Below are positions 50,801 through 61,895 of a stretch of DNA of 64,000 nt, piece by piece. The notes below the pieces were generated by a model. That model worked only from the letters and a program-made list of their open reading frames with translations, was not told where the DNA came from and did no database searches. Location of the stretch: positions 190,715 to 254,714 of the forward strand of contig NW_001799599.1 in assembly GCF_000165425.1 (NCBI RefSeq), read 5' to 3'. The stretch comes from Paramecium tetraurelia (Eukaryota > Ciliophora > Oligohymenophorea > Peniculida > Parameciidae). Both the position numbers and the translations under genes were made by a program. Every line of letters begins with the position of its first letter. The first letter of the stretch is position 1.

Positions 50801-52286
50801 AACAAATATGTTCTTACTTTTTGACTAATTGTGTTAATTATTCTAATTCTCCTAATTGTCTTCTACATTATTCTAAATCTTTTATTAATGTATGCACTCT
50901 TTCATTTGCTATAGTTAATTCTTATCTAACTGCCTGCAACTCTTAAATTTCGAGTGTTTTTTATCTTAAAAGAGCAAGTGTTTCATTTAAGACCTTATCC
51001 TTTTATCCATTAGAAGTCTGCAAGTTCTATTTATCAATAACTAATAAATCTATTTGTTCCTATAATCTTTGAATTTGCCTATTATCTCTTTGTAACTATT
51101 ATAATATGACATTTTAATACTTTTTGATTCACATCCTCCAACGTCTATATTTTACTATTCAATTGTTCAATCTCATTGAAAGAGTGCTCCAAACGAATGT
51201 TGGATTCATCCAATAATCCTTATAATCTTATTTTCTCTTCATCTAATGCACTGTTTTCAACTATAACAATCTTCTCCTCCTTCACAATTTATAACTTTGG
51301 TTTCTCTTATAACAATCCATTTAATCTGACTATTTCCTTGTCCTTCTCATCCAATTTTCCTAACTAATTTGTCAATTCACTTAATCGTTTTTAAAATTCC
51401 TATTGTTATTGTCTCAAACCATTTAATTCATTGTTTAATAAAGTATTTTAATGTTCCTTTTCAAATAAATTAACTTATGTTTATTAGAGTAATTAAGAGT
51501 GATTTTCTGGATTCTTCTCAACCTTTTGCTTTTCTGTCTACTATTCATTCAATTCTACTTGTGGAGATTGTGGCTGAGTGTCTACATTCTCTAAAAGATC
51601 ATATTTCTTAAGTCCTTCTTCTCGTAATTCTAATAGTCGTTTTCTCTCATTTTCTGATTTTGTGAATCTCTCCTTCCAAAGTTCAACATCATGTTTCCAA
51701 TTGATTATTTAATTCTTTAAGTCTTGGTTAATTAACTCCCAATTCTTATTTTATTACAAGAACTATTCTAATGAGTTGTATTTGTTATTTAACTATATTA
51801 ATCGGATTATTTAATACTTCTTATATCTCTCTATCCTTGAACAGCAATAGCTAGATATTCCTATGTAATTCTTGGTCCACCTCCCTCAGTGAATCTATTT
51901 ATTATTCCAATTCTAAGATTTTTAATTAGGCTTGTTCCAAATCCCTGGATTTCACTTACAGCAAGCAACTTAATTGTTTGTTTTCCTCAGACAATATAGT
52001 GTTCTTGGATTCATATTATATGAGCTTAAATCAAAAATGGATATATACTGATTATTCGTATGTAACATAGAGATCCAATTATTACTGGATTTTGAAAGAA
52101 TGCTCCTTTTAAGCTTCGACTTCAGCCATTAGCTCTGCAATTCTAATTTCACAGTATGCAATATCAGCCGTAGCAGGTAAATTAGGCTTGCGAACATTCT
52201 TGTACACAATTTCTAAAGATAGATTGATAAAAGATACTTTCTTCAGGATCAGGGATGTAAACACTTTGAATTGTATTGGTGTCCAT
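47822..52286 (-). CDS. Very long coiled-coil protein, 1479 aa
   Basis: One 25-nt intron (52213-52237) after codon 16, then a single frame of 4.4 kb that closes exactly. Start MDTNTIQSVYIPDPEE. A short possibly folded N-terminal segment (NVRKPNLPATADIAYCEIRI) precedes almost continuous coiled coil rich in Gln, Leu, Glu and Asn. The end (SMLELIPPITPGNSFRISEK) is non-coiled. There is no motor, calponin-homology or membrane domain. It is likely a structural protein of basal bodies, the ciliary rootlet or the cortex, by analogy of composition only. Antisense frames over this gene are artefacts of its repetitive composition. Confidence 0.88.
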
Positions 52287-52662
52287 TAAAATATAAAAAT
52301 TATTGCACACTAAATCTTGGATTTTATCATATAATTTTCATTTCATTTATATTTATTTATTCTCCGTATTATCCTTTACCTCACACCAACATCTCCTCAC
52401 CTCACAATTACACTCATGCAAAATCTATTTACTCTTTTTTATCTGTAGCATTAAAATTATTATTTAGTCCTTGGATTACTTAAAAAAAGAAGAAAGCATT
52501 TTGTATAATAATATAATCTATATGTTTGAGGATTGGAATGTGATGAAATGATCAATTCAACTTCTTTAATGCTATTCAACCGTATTACTTTCAATATTGA
52601 TGCAGTTTGATGATATGCAATCCATCAATGAATAAGATTATGGTACTTTATCTAAGCATAAG
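52287..52662. other. Intergenic spacer, about 375 bp
   Basis: It holds the upstream flank of the long coiled-coil gene. A plus-strand open stretch of 70 codons (52271-52483) overlaps that gene's start and looks like low-complexity Tyr/Ile/Ser translation of AT-rich DNA, so it was not called. Confidence 0.5.
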
Positions 52663-52893
52663 TCAAACTAAATATTAAAATTTTTTATTGACTTTCTCAA
52701 TATCTTCATCTTTTTCAAGTTCATTTGAGCAACTCTTAAGGTTATCGGCACATCCCTTTATTCTTGCACAAGCTCCTGTTTAATTTCTGCAAAGTTTTGC
52801 TATGCAGCTAGTCATTTGATCATCTACATTCTTGTGGATTGATCTTGTTGTGATTGTGGAAATCAATAGGACAATCATTAAGATATATTTCAT
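52663..52893 (-). CDS. Tiny secreted Cys-rich protein, 76 aa
   Basis: One exon. A signal peptide (MKYILMIVLLISTITTRS) precedes a mature peptide of about 57 aa with five Cys in 31 residues: SCIAKLCRNQTGACARIKGC, then KSC. Spacing is C-4-C-6-C-5-C-6-C. The tail is acidic then basic (NELEKDEDIEKVNKK). There is one N-glycosylation site (NQT). The odd number of Cys suggests a dimer or a free thiol. Not recognised as a known family. Secreted or trichocyst/ER-lumenal roles are possible but unsupported. Flanking spacers are long. Confidence 0.8.
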
Positions 52894-53657
52894 TTTAAAT
52901 ACTTAAGAATAATAGTTATTAATGATAGCTTAAAATATATTAAAATTTCAGTAAATATGACTTGTTATATTATTTACTTAAATGTAATACACATTTATAA
53001 GGAAGAGGAATACATTATAATCAACTCATTACCATATTTTTACTAAACCCAATTATTCTATCCTCCCTTACAGAAATTATAATAAGGCAGGAGTTTTGAA
53101 TTTCAAGTTTAAATCCAGAAATCTCTTTTAATATATTCTAGAATAATCAATTCTCTTTTAAATATACTTAAAAAACTTGAAAGCAAATTGAACAAATTTT
53201 AATTTTCCCCTTTGTATCAAAATTTATAAAGATATCTAAATTAAGGACACAGTTATTGAAAATTGAATTAATACTCTTTGACATATTTATAAAAGTAATT
53301 ATTAAGTAAAATATATCCTAATACTCTCAGTTAATTGAAACCTTTATTTGTGAAATTGAAAATTTATTCTGCAAAATAAGTTTTTATCTTATCAAGATAT
53401 TTTAATTAAATGAATAAAGGTTTATTTGATTATTATCTATGAAATGATCAATTCAGTTACTTTAAATAGGAATCTTCAATTCTTTTCCTGATTTTGTTCT
53501 CTAATCCAAATATTCCATCAAATTCTTTGAAATTATCGTATCAAATTGATAAACCTTTGCTTTCTTGTGTATGATATTTTCAGTCTCTCTCTAGTTATAG
53601 ATAATTTCTTATTTAATAGTAAATACGTATTAATTATTAATAACATAAACTATTAAA
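52894..53657. other. AT-rich intergenic spacer, about 760 bp
   Basis: It lies between the divergent start codons of the small secreted protein and the GTPase gene. No frame, repeat or RNA was recognised. Confidence 0.5.
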
Positions 53658-55652
53658 ATGGGAAACTAGCAAGGGCAATAAAACGTAAGCGAAGACATTT
53701 ATGTCACAAACTAAATGTTAACAGTTAATTTGAGTGGAATTTAAGAGTTAGAAGCAGAATTTTTGAATTTTATAAATGATAAAAAGAGAAGGGATAGATG
53801 GTAATCTTGTTTGAAATAATTTAAAATAACTTCAATGGAAGATCTTATCTCTGCCTATGGGTTAGACAAAGAAAGCAAGGTTGGAAGACGTTGTAATGAA
53901 GCTGAACATTTAATACTCACTAATTATTTTTTGAAGAAATAAAAAGAATATGAGGCAAAGTTTGAAGAATAAAAACTGATCACTTAGGATTATATTTCAG
54001 AGTATTTAAAGACTAACAAAATCTAAAATGACATGGTAAGAATTGAGGACAAGGACTATCATATAAGAAATATATTAATTGTTGGAATAACTGGATAAGG
54101 GAAAACTACTTTTATCAATAGTTTTATTACTTATCTAAAAGGATTCAACACCCATAAGAGTTATGAAAATTTTCATTCAAGATTTTATATTGATAAGCCT
54201 AATAGCAAAGATGTAAAATCTCACACTTAAAATGTTCAATCCTATTAAATTATATTTGAGGACTATATATTCAATTTAATTGATACACCAGGCCTAGGTG
54301 ATACTGAAGGCTTAGAAAAAGATCAAAAGATAGTAGATGATATTGGAAAATTCCTTGAGTAGAATCTCTTTGAAAATAATTAAAATCTTCATTCTGTATT
54401 AATAATTTCATAATCATCAACTCAATATGAAATTATTGATAATAAGCTAACACTTTTGTAAACTTCTATGTTGAGTATTTTAAAATTGTTTGGAAAATAA
54501 ATGAGTAGATATGCACAACATTGTCTTTCATTTTCAGATTTCACAGCAGCTAATACTTTAAATTTTGAGAGTCCCAACTCTATTTTCTATTCATTAACTG
54601 AGCAATAATTGTAATTTATTCATGAAAATTAACAGTAAGAGCATTAATAATCTAAATAACTTGATGACCTAACTTTTAAAACTTAAGTTTAACTCAATTA
54701 ATAATAGGAGAGTACCTACTAATAATATTATTAATTTCAAAATTCTGTTTTTCTAGTGAAAAAACTAGGATTTATTGAAAAAATTCAAATTAAAAAAAAT
54801 GTAGAAAATTATTTATCCATAACATAAAGAGTTAAAAATAGCATGGGATTTGATCTATAAAATAGTGTTGAAGTTATTGCCTAAAGAAAGATATTGAAGC
54901 AAGAAAGAGATTAAATTCATTTGAAATTAAAGAATTTGATAACAAATAAAAATAGAATAAATGATAATATTAGGAAAATTTAAATATATTAAAGTAGAAT
55001 TGAAGAGTCATCAAACTTTGAATTTTATGAATACATAACAGAATGTAAGCGAGAATTTCACCCTTAAGAAGGAATGTTCTTTACAAATTGTTTAAAATGC
55101 AATAAAACATGTTGTGAAATTTGTGCCGTTAAAAATGAGCACTTATCAAATTGCATTTAAATGATCAAAAAAAAAAATGAAATTATCTGTTAATCTTGTA
55201 ATTGTTTATTAGATAAACATATCAATGAAAAATATAGATGGAGTTTTACAACAGAATAAATAAAAAGAATAAATCAATCTCTTTAAAAAGAAAATGAAAA
55301 TGCTAAATCTCAACATGAAAAGTTTAACCAAATTCTTGCTAATCTATAAAAATCTTTGATTGAAATTTAGGAAGATATTAAAATAACTCTAATTTAGATG
55401 AAAAACTGTTTTGAAACTTTATTGTCTTCAGCCTTATACACAGTTGATATTTAGGACTAAGAAGCTTATGATTTTATATTAAGGTTATATCCAGAATATA
55501 GGGAGGCTTTTTAGGAATTTTAGACTCAGGAAGAAATGAAAGTTAGTCAAAAGATTAGGAAAGATATCAGAGACAAAAAGATGTTAGTTTCTTAAACATT
55601 ATTAAGTATCAAAACTTAGTAGTTCTAGGATAAATCATTCTAAAGATTTTGA
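53658..55652 (+). CDS. P-loop GTPase (AIG1/septin-like G domain) with C-terminal Cys-rich module
   Basis: 664 aa in a single intronless frame. The N-terminus MGNQQGQQNVS allows myristoylation. A G domain begins near residue 136: NILIVGITGQGKTTFINSF (P-loop), then FNLIDTPGLGDTEGLEKD (G3/switch II), with later strands consistent with AIG1/IAN or septin-like GTPases. A Gln/Asn-rich helical region follows. At about residues 465-515 lies a Cys-rich, probably zinc-binding module (CLKCNKTCCEICAVKNEH, then CQSCNC). The C-terminal 150 aa are coiled coil. Similar modular GTPases act in membrane remodelling or defence in other eukaryotes, but the role here is unknown. A clear NKxD motif was not identified. 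Confidence 0.8.
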
Positions 55653-55984
55653 AAATTTCATATTTTTATTGTTCTAAATCTGTTTAATTATTTTATTTAA
55701 TTTAAGCATATCAAAATATATATTCTTTATTTTTATATCTTCATAATTATCTTATCAATTATGTTAGTTGAAATGATAATTCAATTAAGATAAAAATACA
55801 TTAATTAAGAGTAGAAATATACTCTCAATTTATTCAAAGATTTTTGAAATAGATGAATTTCTTTAATAAAAGGTAAAATACACAAACCTTATATTGAGAG
55901 GACAATTAATCAGAACTTTAGGTATTCTATTTATTTTATTAGAAAATTTTAATATTGAATTTCTTATCTAAATTTATACAATTT
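55653..55984. other. Intergenic spacer between convergent genes, 332 bp
   Basis: It separates the GTPase gene and the sideroflexin gene at their 3' ends. AT-rich, with no frame or repeat recognised. A plus-strand frame starting in it and running into 56330 is antisense to sideroflexin and was rejected. Confidence 0.5.
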
Positions 55985-57101
55985 TCACAATCCTTTATTA
56001 AAAACGATAGTTTTAATCTTATTTCCTTTGCTATTTGTTAAATTTTAATATTATGATTCTAGATCACTTGGATTAACCTTTAAATATTATGGGAATATTC
56101 CTATTCCAACAGAAAGACCACAATATAAGAAAAATCCGGACAAACCTAGTTGCTATAATGAAAATACTTAAGTCGAGTGCTAAACCTATTGCTCTCCCTT
56201 GAGGATAACATTTTGCTTATTTCATATAATAAATGACAATGGGTGGAATAAACATGGGCAATGGCAATATATATCTAGTAACAAGTGTTTTAAAGAATGC
56301 AATTTTTGCTTAAAAATTAGTAATTGATGTTATTTACCAGCCTCTTTAGATAATCCTGGTAATGGTTCTTAGGTTTCATCATCAAAAACTTGAATTCCCT
56401 TTTAAAAATCAGGATATCTTGCAAAAAAAAGATTGAATGTGTTTGCAATCAGCACACCAAATAAGGGACAGGCCTTTAAATGAAATGAGAGATATAATTA
56501 CTCTAATGAGAAGTGCAGGTGCATTTAATTTCTTGAAGAGCCATGATGTTCCCAAACTTCCAACTACTGCTGATGATACTGCTCCACCATAGGAGACTAA
56601 TGATACAATTAGATTTTACATGCTAACATTTCATTAGAAAACACATTAGATGCATTTCTATTACAATAATTAAACATAAAGTTATAAGTTTGATTAGCGG
56701 ATTGAGCAAGTAATTGATTGATAGGCTATGAATGAAAATAAGAATTACTGTTGGTGGTAATACAGCTAATCCAAATGCTAAAGGAACATTTACAGGAACA
56801 AATGTTGAAGTTCTGAAGAGAATGTTTACAGGTTCCTTCAATTAAGGGTGAATGTTTGAATCCAAAACATATCTCATTTTCCATAGTTATTGATCTGTGT
56901 ATTTAGTCCTGATTGAAGGATCTTTGTCAACGTTTTCTAAAATCCTTCCATATTCACTCAATTGTTCAGGAGAATAAAAAATATTGCTATGATAAAACTA
57001 AGTCATTACGCAGGACTAATAATATTTTGAAAATGCTTGAGTCTACCCCAGTAAGTAGTTAAATCCTCTGCTGAATCTTCTTTATTAGTATATCTCTTCA
57101 T
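55985..57101 (-). CDS. Sideroflexin (mitochondrial amino-acid carrier)
   Basis: 322 aa with six introns of 22-29 nt and an exact frame. Sideroflexins are inner-membrane transporters, serine being the known substrate of SFXN1. Motifs in order: FYSPEQLSEYGRILENV, the HP motif in LDSNIHPQLKEPVN, then FVPVNVPLAFGLAVLPPT. NQTYNFMFNYCNRNAS follows (family signature NQ...NxxxNYxNRN), then FSYGGAVSSAVVGSLG. Next come GVLIANTFNLFFARYPDFQK and the C-terminal GIFPQYLK...NKGL. Length equals the family norm. The 22-nt intron near the C-terminus (about 56145-56166 on the plus strand) resolves what first looks like a frameshift. Several membrane helices are evident. Confidence 0.95.
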
Positions 57102-57185
57102 AAATAATTAATAATGTAATTAAAAAATTCCATTATTACGTCACTTTTATATTCTTGAAATGTAAATTTTTGTTTATATAAATAT

Positions 57186-58950
57186 TCAATTCTTCTTTCT
57201 TTTTTACATTAAGGTTTTTAAAGATTCCCCTTAATTTTTTTATTTAACAAGATTTTTATTTTCTGCTGTTTTTACTTTATCAGGAAACAAAGTCTTTTAA
57301 ATGTGCTTAGTTTAAGGATCATCAGCAAGGACCTAAATATTATGGTATTTTAATTACAATCCAATCTTACTTTTCTCCATCTTGATCACTCTCATCAGAG
57401 TCTACATAATCAGAATCCTCAACTTCATCTTTTTGCGCTTAAATGTCATCTTCCTTAAAATATAAATGATGTTACTTCTTGATTTTATTAATTTGACCTA
57501 TCTAAATCATTTGAATCTGGATTCGCTTTTTGTTTGTGATCTTCTTCTTCCTTTTCTTTTCTTTCAGCTTCTTCCTGCGCTCTTCTTTCCTCTTCCTTCT
57601 ACTACTGACTCAGCACTTATTCTTCATACTATTATCTTTTTCTTCTATATATATCCTCAACATCCTAAAACACTTTCAATTCTTTTGATAATCCTTGAGA
57701 TTTTATTACTTCAATTTAAGCAATAATTTAATCATTTGAGACCATTTTTTCTTTACAGAAATCTGCAACTTTTTAACTTGTAGTAAAAAGCAATGACATT
57801 GTACTTTTCAAACTAGATATTCTTTTTTCTTTTGCAGCAAGATACGATTTTTCTTTCTACATGATTTCTATCTCGACTTCCTTCTATCTGATTCCTTAAT
57901 CCAATTATTCAAATTCTTTCTCTTTCTCTTATTATTCTTTCAGATTCTAGTTCTCCTTCAATAAAAATAAAACTATCTCATTTATCTCAATAATAATTCT
58001 TGCTTGATCTTTGATATCAATATCGTATATTCCTTTTATTACTTCCTTTTTCTCCGAGACCAATTCATCTACCAACATAATTTAAAAAGATTCTAATTTA
58101 TCATATTCTTAGGTGAATTACTGCACTTTCTCTTAAAATTTGAAATCTTAATGGAAGATGTGCTGTTTAATCGCTTTCCAAGCAAATAAATTTTCATACA
58201 TCTTTGATTCCTCTTCTGATAAGGCCACTCTCTTTATTGGTCTTGAACCCGAAAGAGGTTTTCTACCCCCGCAAGCAAATATTCCTGTACTCTAAGGTGG
58301 GGCTGGCTAATTTATAATTGATTCAGGCTATAATTGAATTTTTTCAACTTTTAACTTAAGTTCTTCTGCAAGTTATATTGGTCCTTTTTTCTTCTTTAAT
58401 AAGCATCCTATCACCCAATTAAAAATGACCCCAGTCTTATTATCTGGTTCAGGAACATCGAGTTTATCTTTTGATATCACTAATATTACTTAATATTGAA
58501 AGCTAAATTTCTTCAATTAATTTGATTAATTTTGCTTTTTATTTTATAGTCTCTTGCTCAGCCCATTTCTTTTATTCCTCAGTTTATTTCAATTTTAATT
58601 CTATGTTTTTAAATTCTTTCTAAGCTGAATTCAATTCTAAATCTATGTGGGTTGGCACTTTTAATTGCTAAACATAACTCAAATTTTTACTTCCAATATT
58701 TTTATCCCTTCCATAACGGATGAATTCAATTATTCTCCCTTTACCTAGACCTCTCTCAAATATTAATCCTAAGTTAAAGCAAGATGAATACTTCTCCATC
58801 AATATAATTTTTGATTTGAATATTTAGATTCGTACTAACGGTATCAACTTCACTTCTTCTTTTCAAACAATAATTTCGAGCATCGTCAAATTTGCTTATT
58901 TGATCCACATCATCAATAAATCTACAATCCGTTATTTAAAGTGTATACAT
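57186..58950 (-). CDS. Coiled-coil hypothetical protein, 549 aa
   Basis: Five introns (22-25 nt) give an exact frame from MYTLQITDCRFIDDVDQ to QKRKKN. The N-terminal 60 aa may be folded (FDDARNYCLKRRSEVDT). The centre contains KTGVIFNWVIGCLLKKKKG and a Gly/Arg-rich turn (IFACGGRKPLSGSRPIKR). The C-terminal half is coiled coil with long Glu/Lys/Arg runs, then an acidic patch (EDSDYVDSDESDQDGEK) and a basic tail. No catalytic motif. The mix of coiled coils and charged stretches resembles axonemal or basal-body proteins, but I cannot name a family. It is head to head with the twin CX9C gene, with 34 bp between start codons. Confidence 0.8.
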
Positions 58951-58984
58951 AAATTAAATAATTAATATAAATAATAAAAATAAT

Positions 58985-59140
58985 ATGGGCTCATCAAACT
59001 CAAAACAACCTTCTATCTGTGATTAGACTAGAGTTCAAAGGGATCGATGCATCTTTAAAAATGGCGAAAACAACTGCATCAATGAGATAGCCTAGCACAC
59101 TTAATGCATGAAGGATAAAGGTTTTGCATTAAAAAGTTGA
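58985..59140 (+). CDS. 51-aa twin CX9C (CHCH) protein with myristoylation-type N-terminus
   Basis: One exon, MGSSNSKQPSICDQTRV to GFALKS. Two motifs, CDQTRVQRDRC and CINEIAQHTQC, each have exactly nine residues between Cys, separated by eight residues. This is the twin CX9C helix-hairpin fold of mitochondrial intermembrane-space proteins imported by the Mia40 route (Cox17/Cmc/MIC19 relatives). MGSSNS fits N-myristoylation, as known for animal MIC19. It is near the lower size limit of the family and too small for MIC19 itself. The start codon is the only ATG before the motif. It shares a 34-bp divergent spacer with the coiled-coil gene. Confidence 0.85.
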
Positions 59141-59167
59141 TTATTTTATTTTATCATAAATTAATTA

Positions 59168-60814
59168 ATGGAAATTGAAAAAGAAATCATTAAACTGTCA
59201 TCTTGCTAGAAATTCTTACTAATTTAAAGTTTTAGAACATTGATCAATATAATTGATTTGGAGAATTTTAAACAGAAGCAAATCAACTTCAGAGATGCTG
59301 AAATTTCATTTATTGATTACTTTGAAAATGAATTACTTGTGGGAGACAAATAAGGAAAATTTTATTACAAGAATGAATCATTTTAAGTGCACTCTAGTTA
59401 ATTTTTAAATGGAATAGTTAAAGACGGAATGCTATTATCTTTGGGTTCAGATGGTTTACTAAAACAAACCAATATCAAAACTTTTTAATGCTTATACTCT
59501 AGATAATTGTCAAATCATATTAAGGAGGGTGCCTTGTTTCTTTTGAGTTCTCATGTCTTGGTTCAGTTCGGCTAAAAGATTGCATTAATCAACTTAGAAA
59601 ATGATGTAAAAGATTGTTATAATATAGGTGATAGAAACGAAGTATAAAATCAATCAATAGGGACCTTTGATAGTCAAGACAAATAACTTATCAAGGGACT
59701 ATTTCTCTGTCCTAGGCAAGGAAGGTTTGCTGAAGATATTCAAATTAGGAGAGAGTTCAGAAGCAATATTAACTATTGAAATTGGAATCTATGAAAATTA
59801 TGAACTATTTTATATGGCTAAGAAAACAACAGTTCTTTTTTGGAATCAAGATAGCATATCAGGGTATGTTTTTGAAAAAGAATTGAATAAATAATATGAA
59901 GTGAAAATAAATAATTTATAATCTGTTTTATAAGGAGAAAGATTATTAATTGTATATGATAATATAAGCAATCCTAAATTAAAATAGATAAACAATATTG
60001 AGTGCTAAAAGTTCAAATCCTTATACTAATAAGAATAATTATTAAGATTCAATGAATTGCAATAATCAAAATAACTGGAATAATAGCAAAATAAGTAACA
60101 ATAAAATCCTATTCCAATTGCTTTTTATGATTTTGCTTACTTTAATAATCAAGCCTCTATCGTGATGGAAGATAAAAATGAGCCAAAAAAGGTTACAAGT
60201 GAATAAAATTTGATTAATGTGCTTAAATAATCATTAATTGCAAAGGATAAGGCTTATTTAGAATATGCTTTAGAGAGAACTCTTCAAAGTGGTATTTCCG
60301 AATCTGTGAATAGTTTGCAGCTTGAACAATTACAAGAGTTGTAGCATTTCATTGTAGATAAATTGATAAGTTATCCTGAATAAACAAAGAAGTATTTGGA
60401 TTGGATTAAAGCAATAGTGAAGAGAGGAGTTGGAGATTTCTCTAAATTGTATTATCTTTTGGAAGAGCGAACAAAATCAATTAATAAATTAGAGGCTATC
60501 TGTTCAAAGATACAATTTAATAAGTTGACTCAGAAACCAAAGCAAGATAAAGATTATAGAAAACAATAACATACTATTTATGAAGAATAATAGAATGATG
60601 TTACTATAATTTAAGGAACTCTCGCTGAAAAACAGATTGTTGAACATAACTAGGATGAAGAATAGCCTGCCTAAATTGAAGATGATTTCAATTAAGCTTA
60701 TATTAAAGTAAATAATTAATGTTATATAATTTATAGCATAAATAAGAACTCAGATAAAAGGCTTATGAAGATATAGAGGAGGAAGCATATAATGAGGAAG
60801 ATATAAAATTTTGA
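59168..60814 (+). CDS. WDR43/Utp5-like ribosome-biogenesis protein
   Basis: 532 aa with a very short intron (59642-59660, 19 nt) and another of 29 nt (60708-60736); exact frame. The N-terminal 280 aa look like divergent WD40 blades (FIDYFENELLVGDKQGKFYY, LLSLGSDGLLKQTNIKTF, YFSVLGKEGLLKIFKLG). The C-terminal part is a Utp12-type helical domain: NVLKQSLIAKDKAYLEYAL, LQELQHFIVDKLISYPE, YLDWIKAIVKRGVGDFSKLY. This pairing is typical of t-UTP/U3 snoRNP proteins that start pre-18S rRNA processing in the nucleolus. The end is acidic (EDIEEEAYNEEDIKF). Assignment to WDR43/Utp5 rather than another Utp12-domain protein is probable, not certain. Confidence 0.75.
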
Positions 60815-60843
60815 TTAATTATGTTTATATTTATATAAGTCAA

Positions 60844-61848
60844 TCAAGTTATCAATTTATTATAACTAAACTCTTTGATTGTGATATCGGTTTTCAATTC
60901 TAAAACAGTGGAATTCAATTAAGGAATTTTATTTAGATTTTGTTGTAATTGATTTACTTAATTCATTACCTAATCATAGGGATCTTCACTTTATTATTTG
61001 AATAGTTTTACTGATTCTATAAAATCATCTTTTTCATTCAGTCTGTTTTCGAAATCATCTTTGTAGACTAAACTGGTTTAAACTAGTTAATCAATGTCGC
61101 TTCTGATTTATTTTAATTGAAACTTCGAGATAATTAAATTATAAATTACATCAACTTTCTCATTGAATTCAGCCTATATAACTTGGCATTTCATTTTAAG
61201 CTGATCCTATATATTCTCTAAGAATTCCGATAACTATTACTTAGATTATTCTGCTTGATATTTGACTTTCTAAATAAAAGAATATTTCATTACATGGAAT
61301 AATTGCATTTATTATAGTATTAGGTTTCCAATGAGTTCATTTTTTGAATTATCTGCTTTTAGAAATATTAAGATTGGTTATTCAATAAATTCAGCCAATT
61401 TAACAATTTAATCATGTTTACATTGGAATATTTTATATTTACATTCTTTACATAATAAGTGAGTATCACATTTAGGGAAACAACAAATGAACTATGCAGT
61501 TCTCTTTCTTTATTATGCTTTGTTGAAATGCTTAGCACATTAATAATGTGAAGGAGATTATTTAGGCGAATCTGAAAAATCTCTTTCCCTTTCTCTAGAT
61601 GTTTAAGCATTAGATCTCTTAGTGGAATGTCTCTGAAAATAATTATCGAATCTATTTGAGTGTTATTTAGAATCTTCAGGAGGTTCCCAAAGTGAGTTCA
61701 TATCAGATCTTCTAGTAGCCAGTACTTTGACCAAGTTGAGATTAGCCTTGCTAGAAATGCCACTTTTATTAAGGGAATTTGGTTTGCTATGAATGTTTTC
61801 CTTCATAAGGTTAACATGGATGATTGGAGATTTGTCTCTTTTTTGCAT
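60844..61848 (-). CDS. Cys/His-cluster coiled-coil protein, 334 aa
   Basis: One exon, MQKRDKSPIIHVNLMKEN to FSYNKLIT, exact length. Residues 1-95 are polar and basic. Residues about 97-145 hold a B-box-like Cys/His cluster (YQCAKHFNKAQ, FICCFPKCDTHLLCKECK, FQCKHDQIV), probably binding zinc. The rest is coiled coil (EQSKQQLSEFLENIQDQLK). No RING precedes it. The order of a zinc cluster then a coiled coil recalls TRIM-like proteins, but ciliates have many such lineage-specific families. It is convergent with the WDR43-like gene (29 bp) and head to head with the CNG channel (47 bp). Confidence 0.8.
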
Positions 61849-61895
61849 TCGTTAAAAAATATAAATTTTATATATAATTTTACAAACATAATATA

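Noticed and set aside
47822-52286. Several plus-strand open stretches over the long coiled-coil gene
   Set aside because: They are antisense shadows of a repetitive Gln/Leu/Glu-rich sequence with one clean minus-strand frame and no recognisable motifs of their own.
52271-52483. Plus-strand 70-codon open stretch
   Set aside because: Low-complexity Tyr/Ile/Ser translation overlapping the start of the minus-strand coiled-coil gene, with no domain or suitable context.
56140-56170. Apparent frameshift near the C-terminus of sideroflexin
   Set aside because: A 22-nt GTA...TAG intron restores the family motif and gives an exact total length, so no break is needed.
55780-56335. Plus-strand open stretch with Cys-rich, protein-like translation (YKKNPDKPSCYNE and onward)
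   Set aside because: It is antisense to the sideroflexin gene, whose minus-strand reading has six fitting introns, an exact frame and all family motifs. Its upstream part is also broken by TGA codons.
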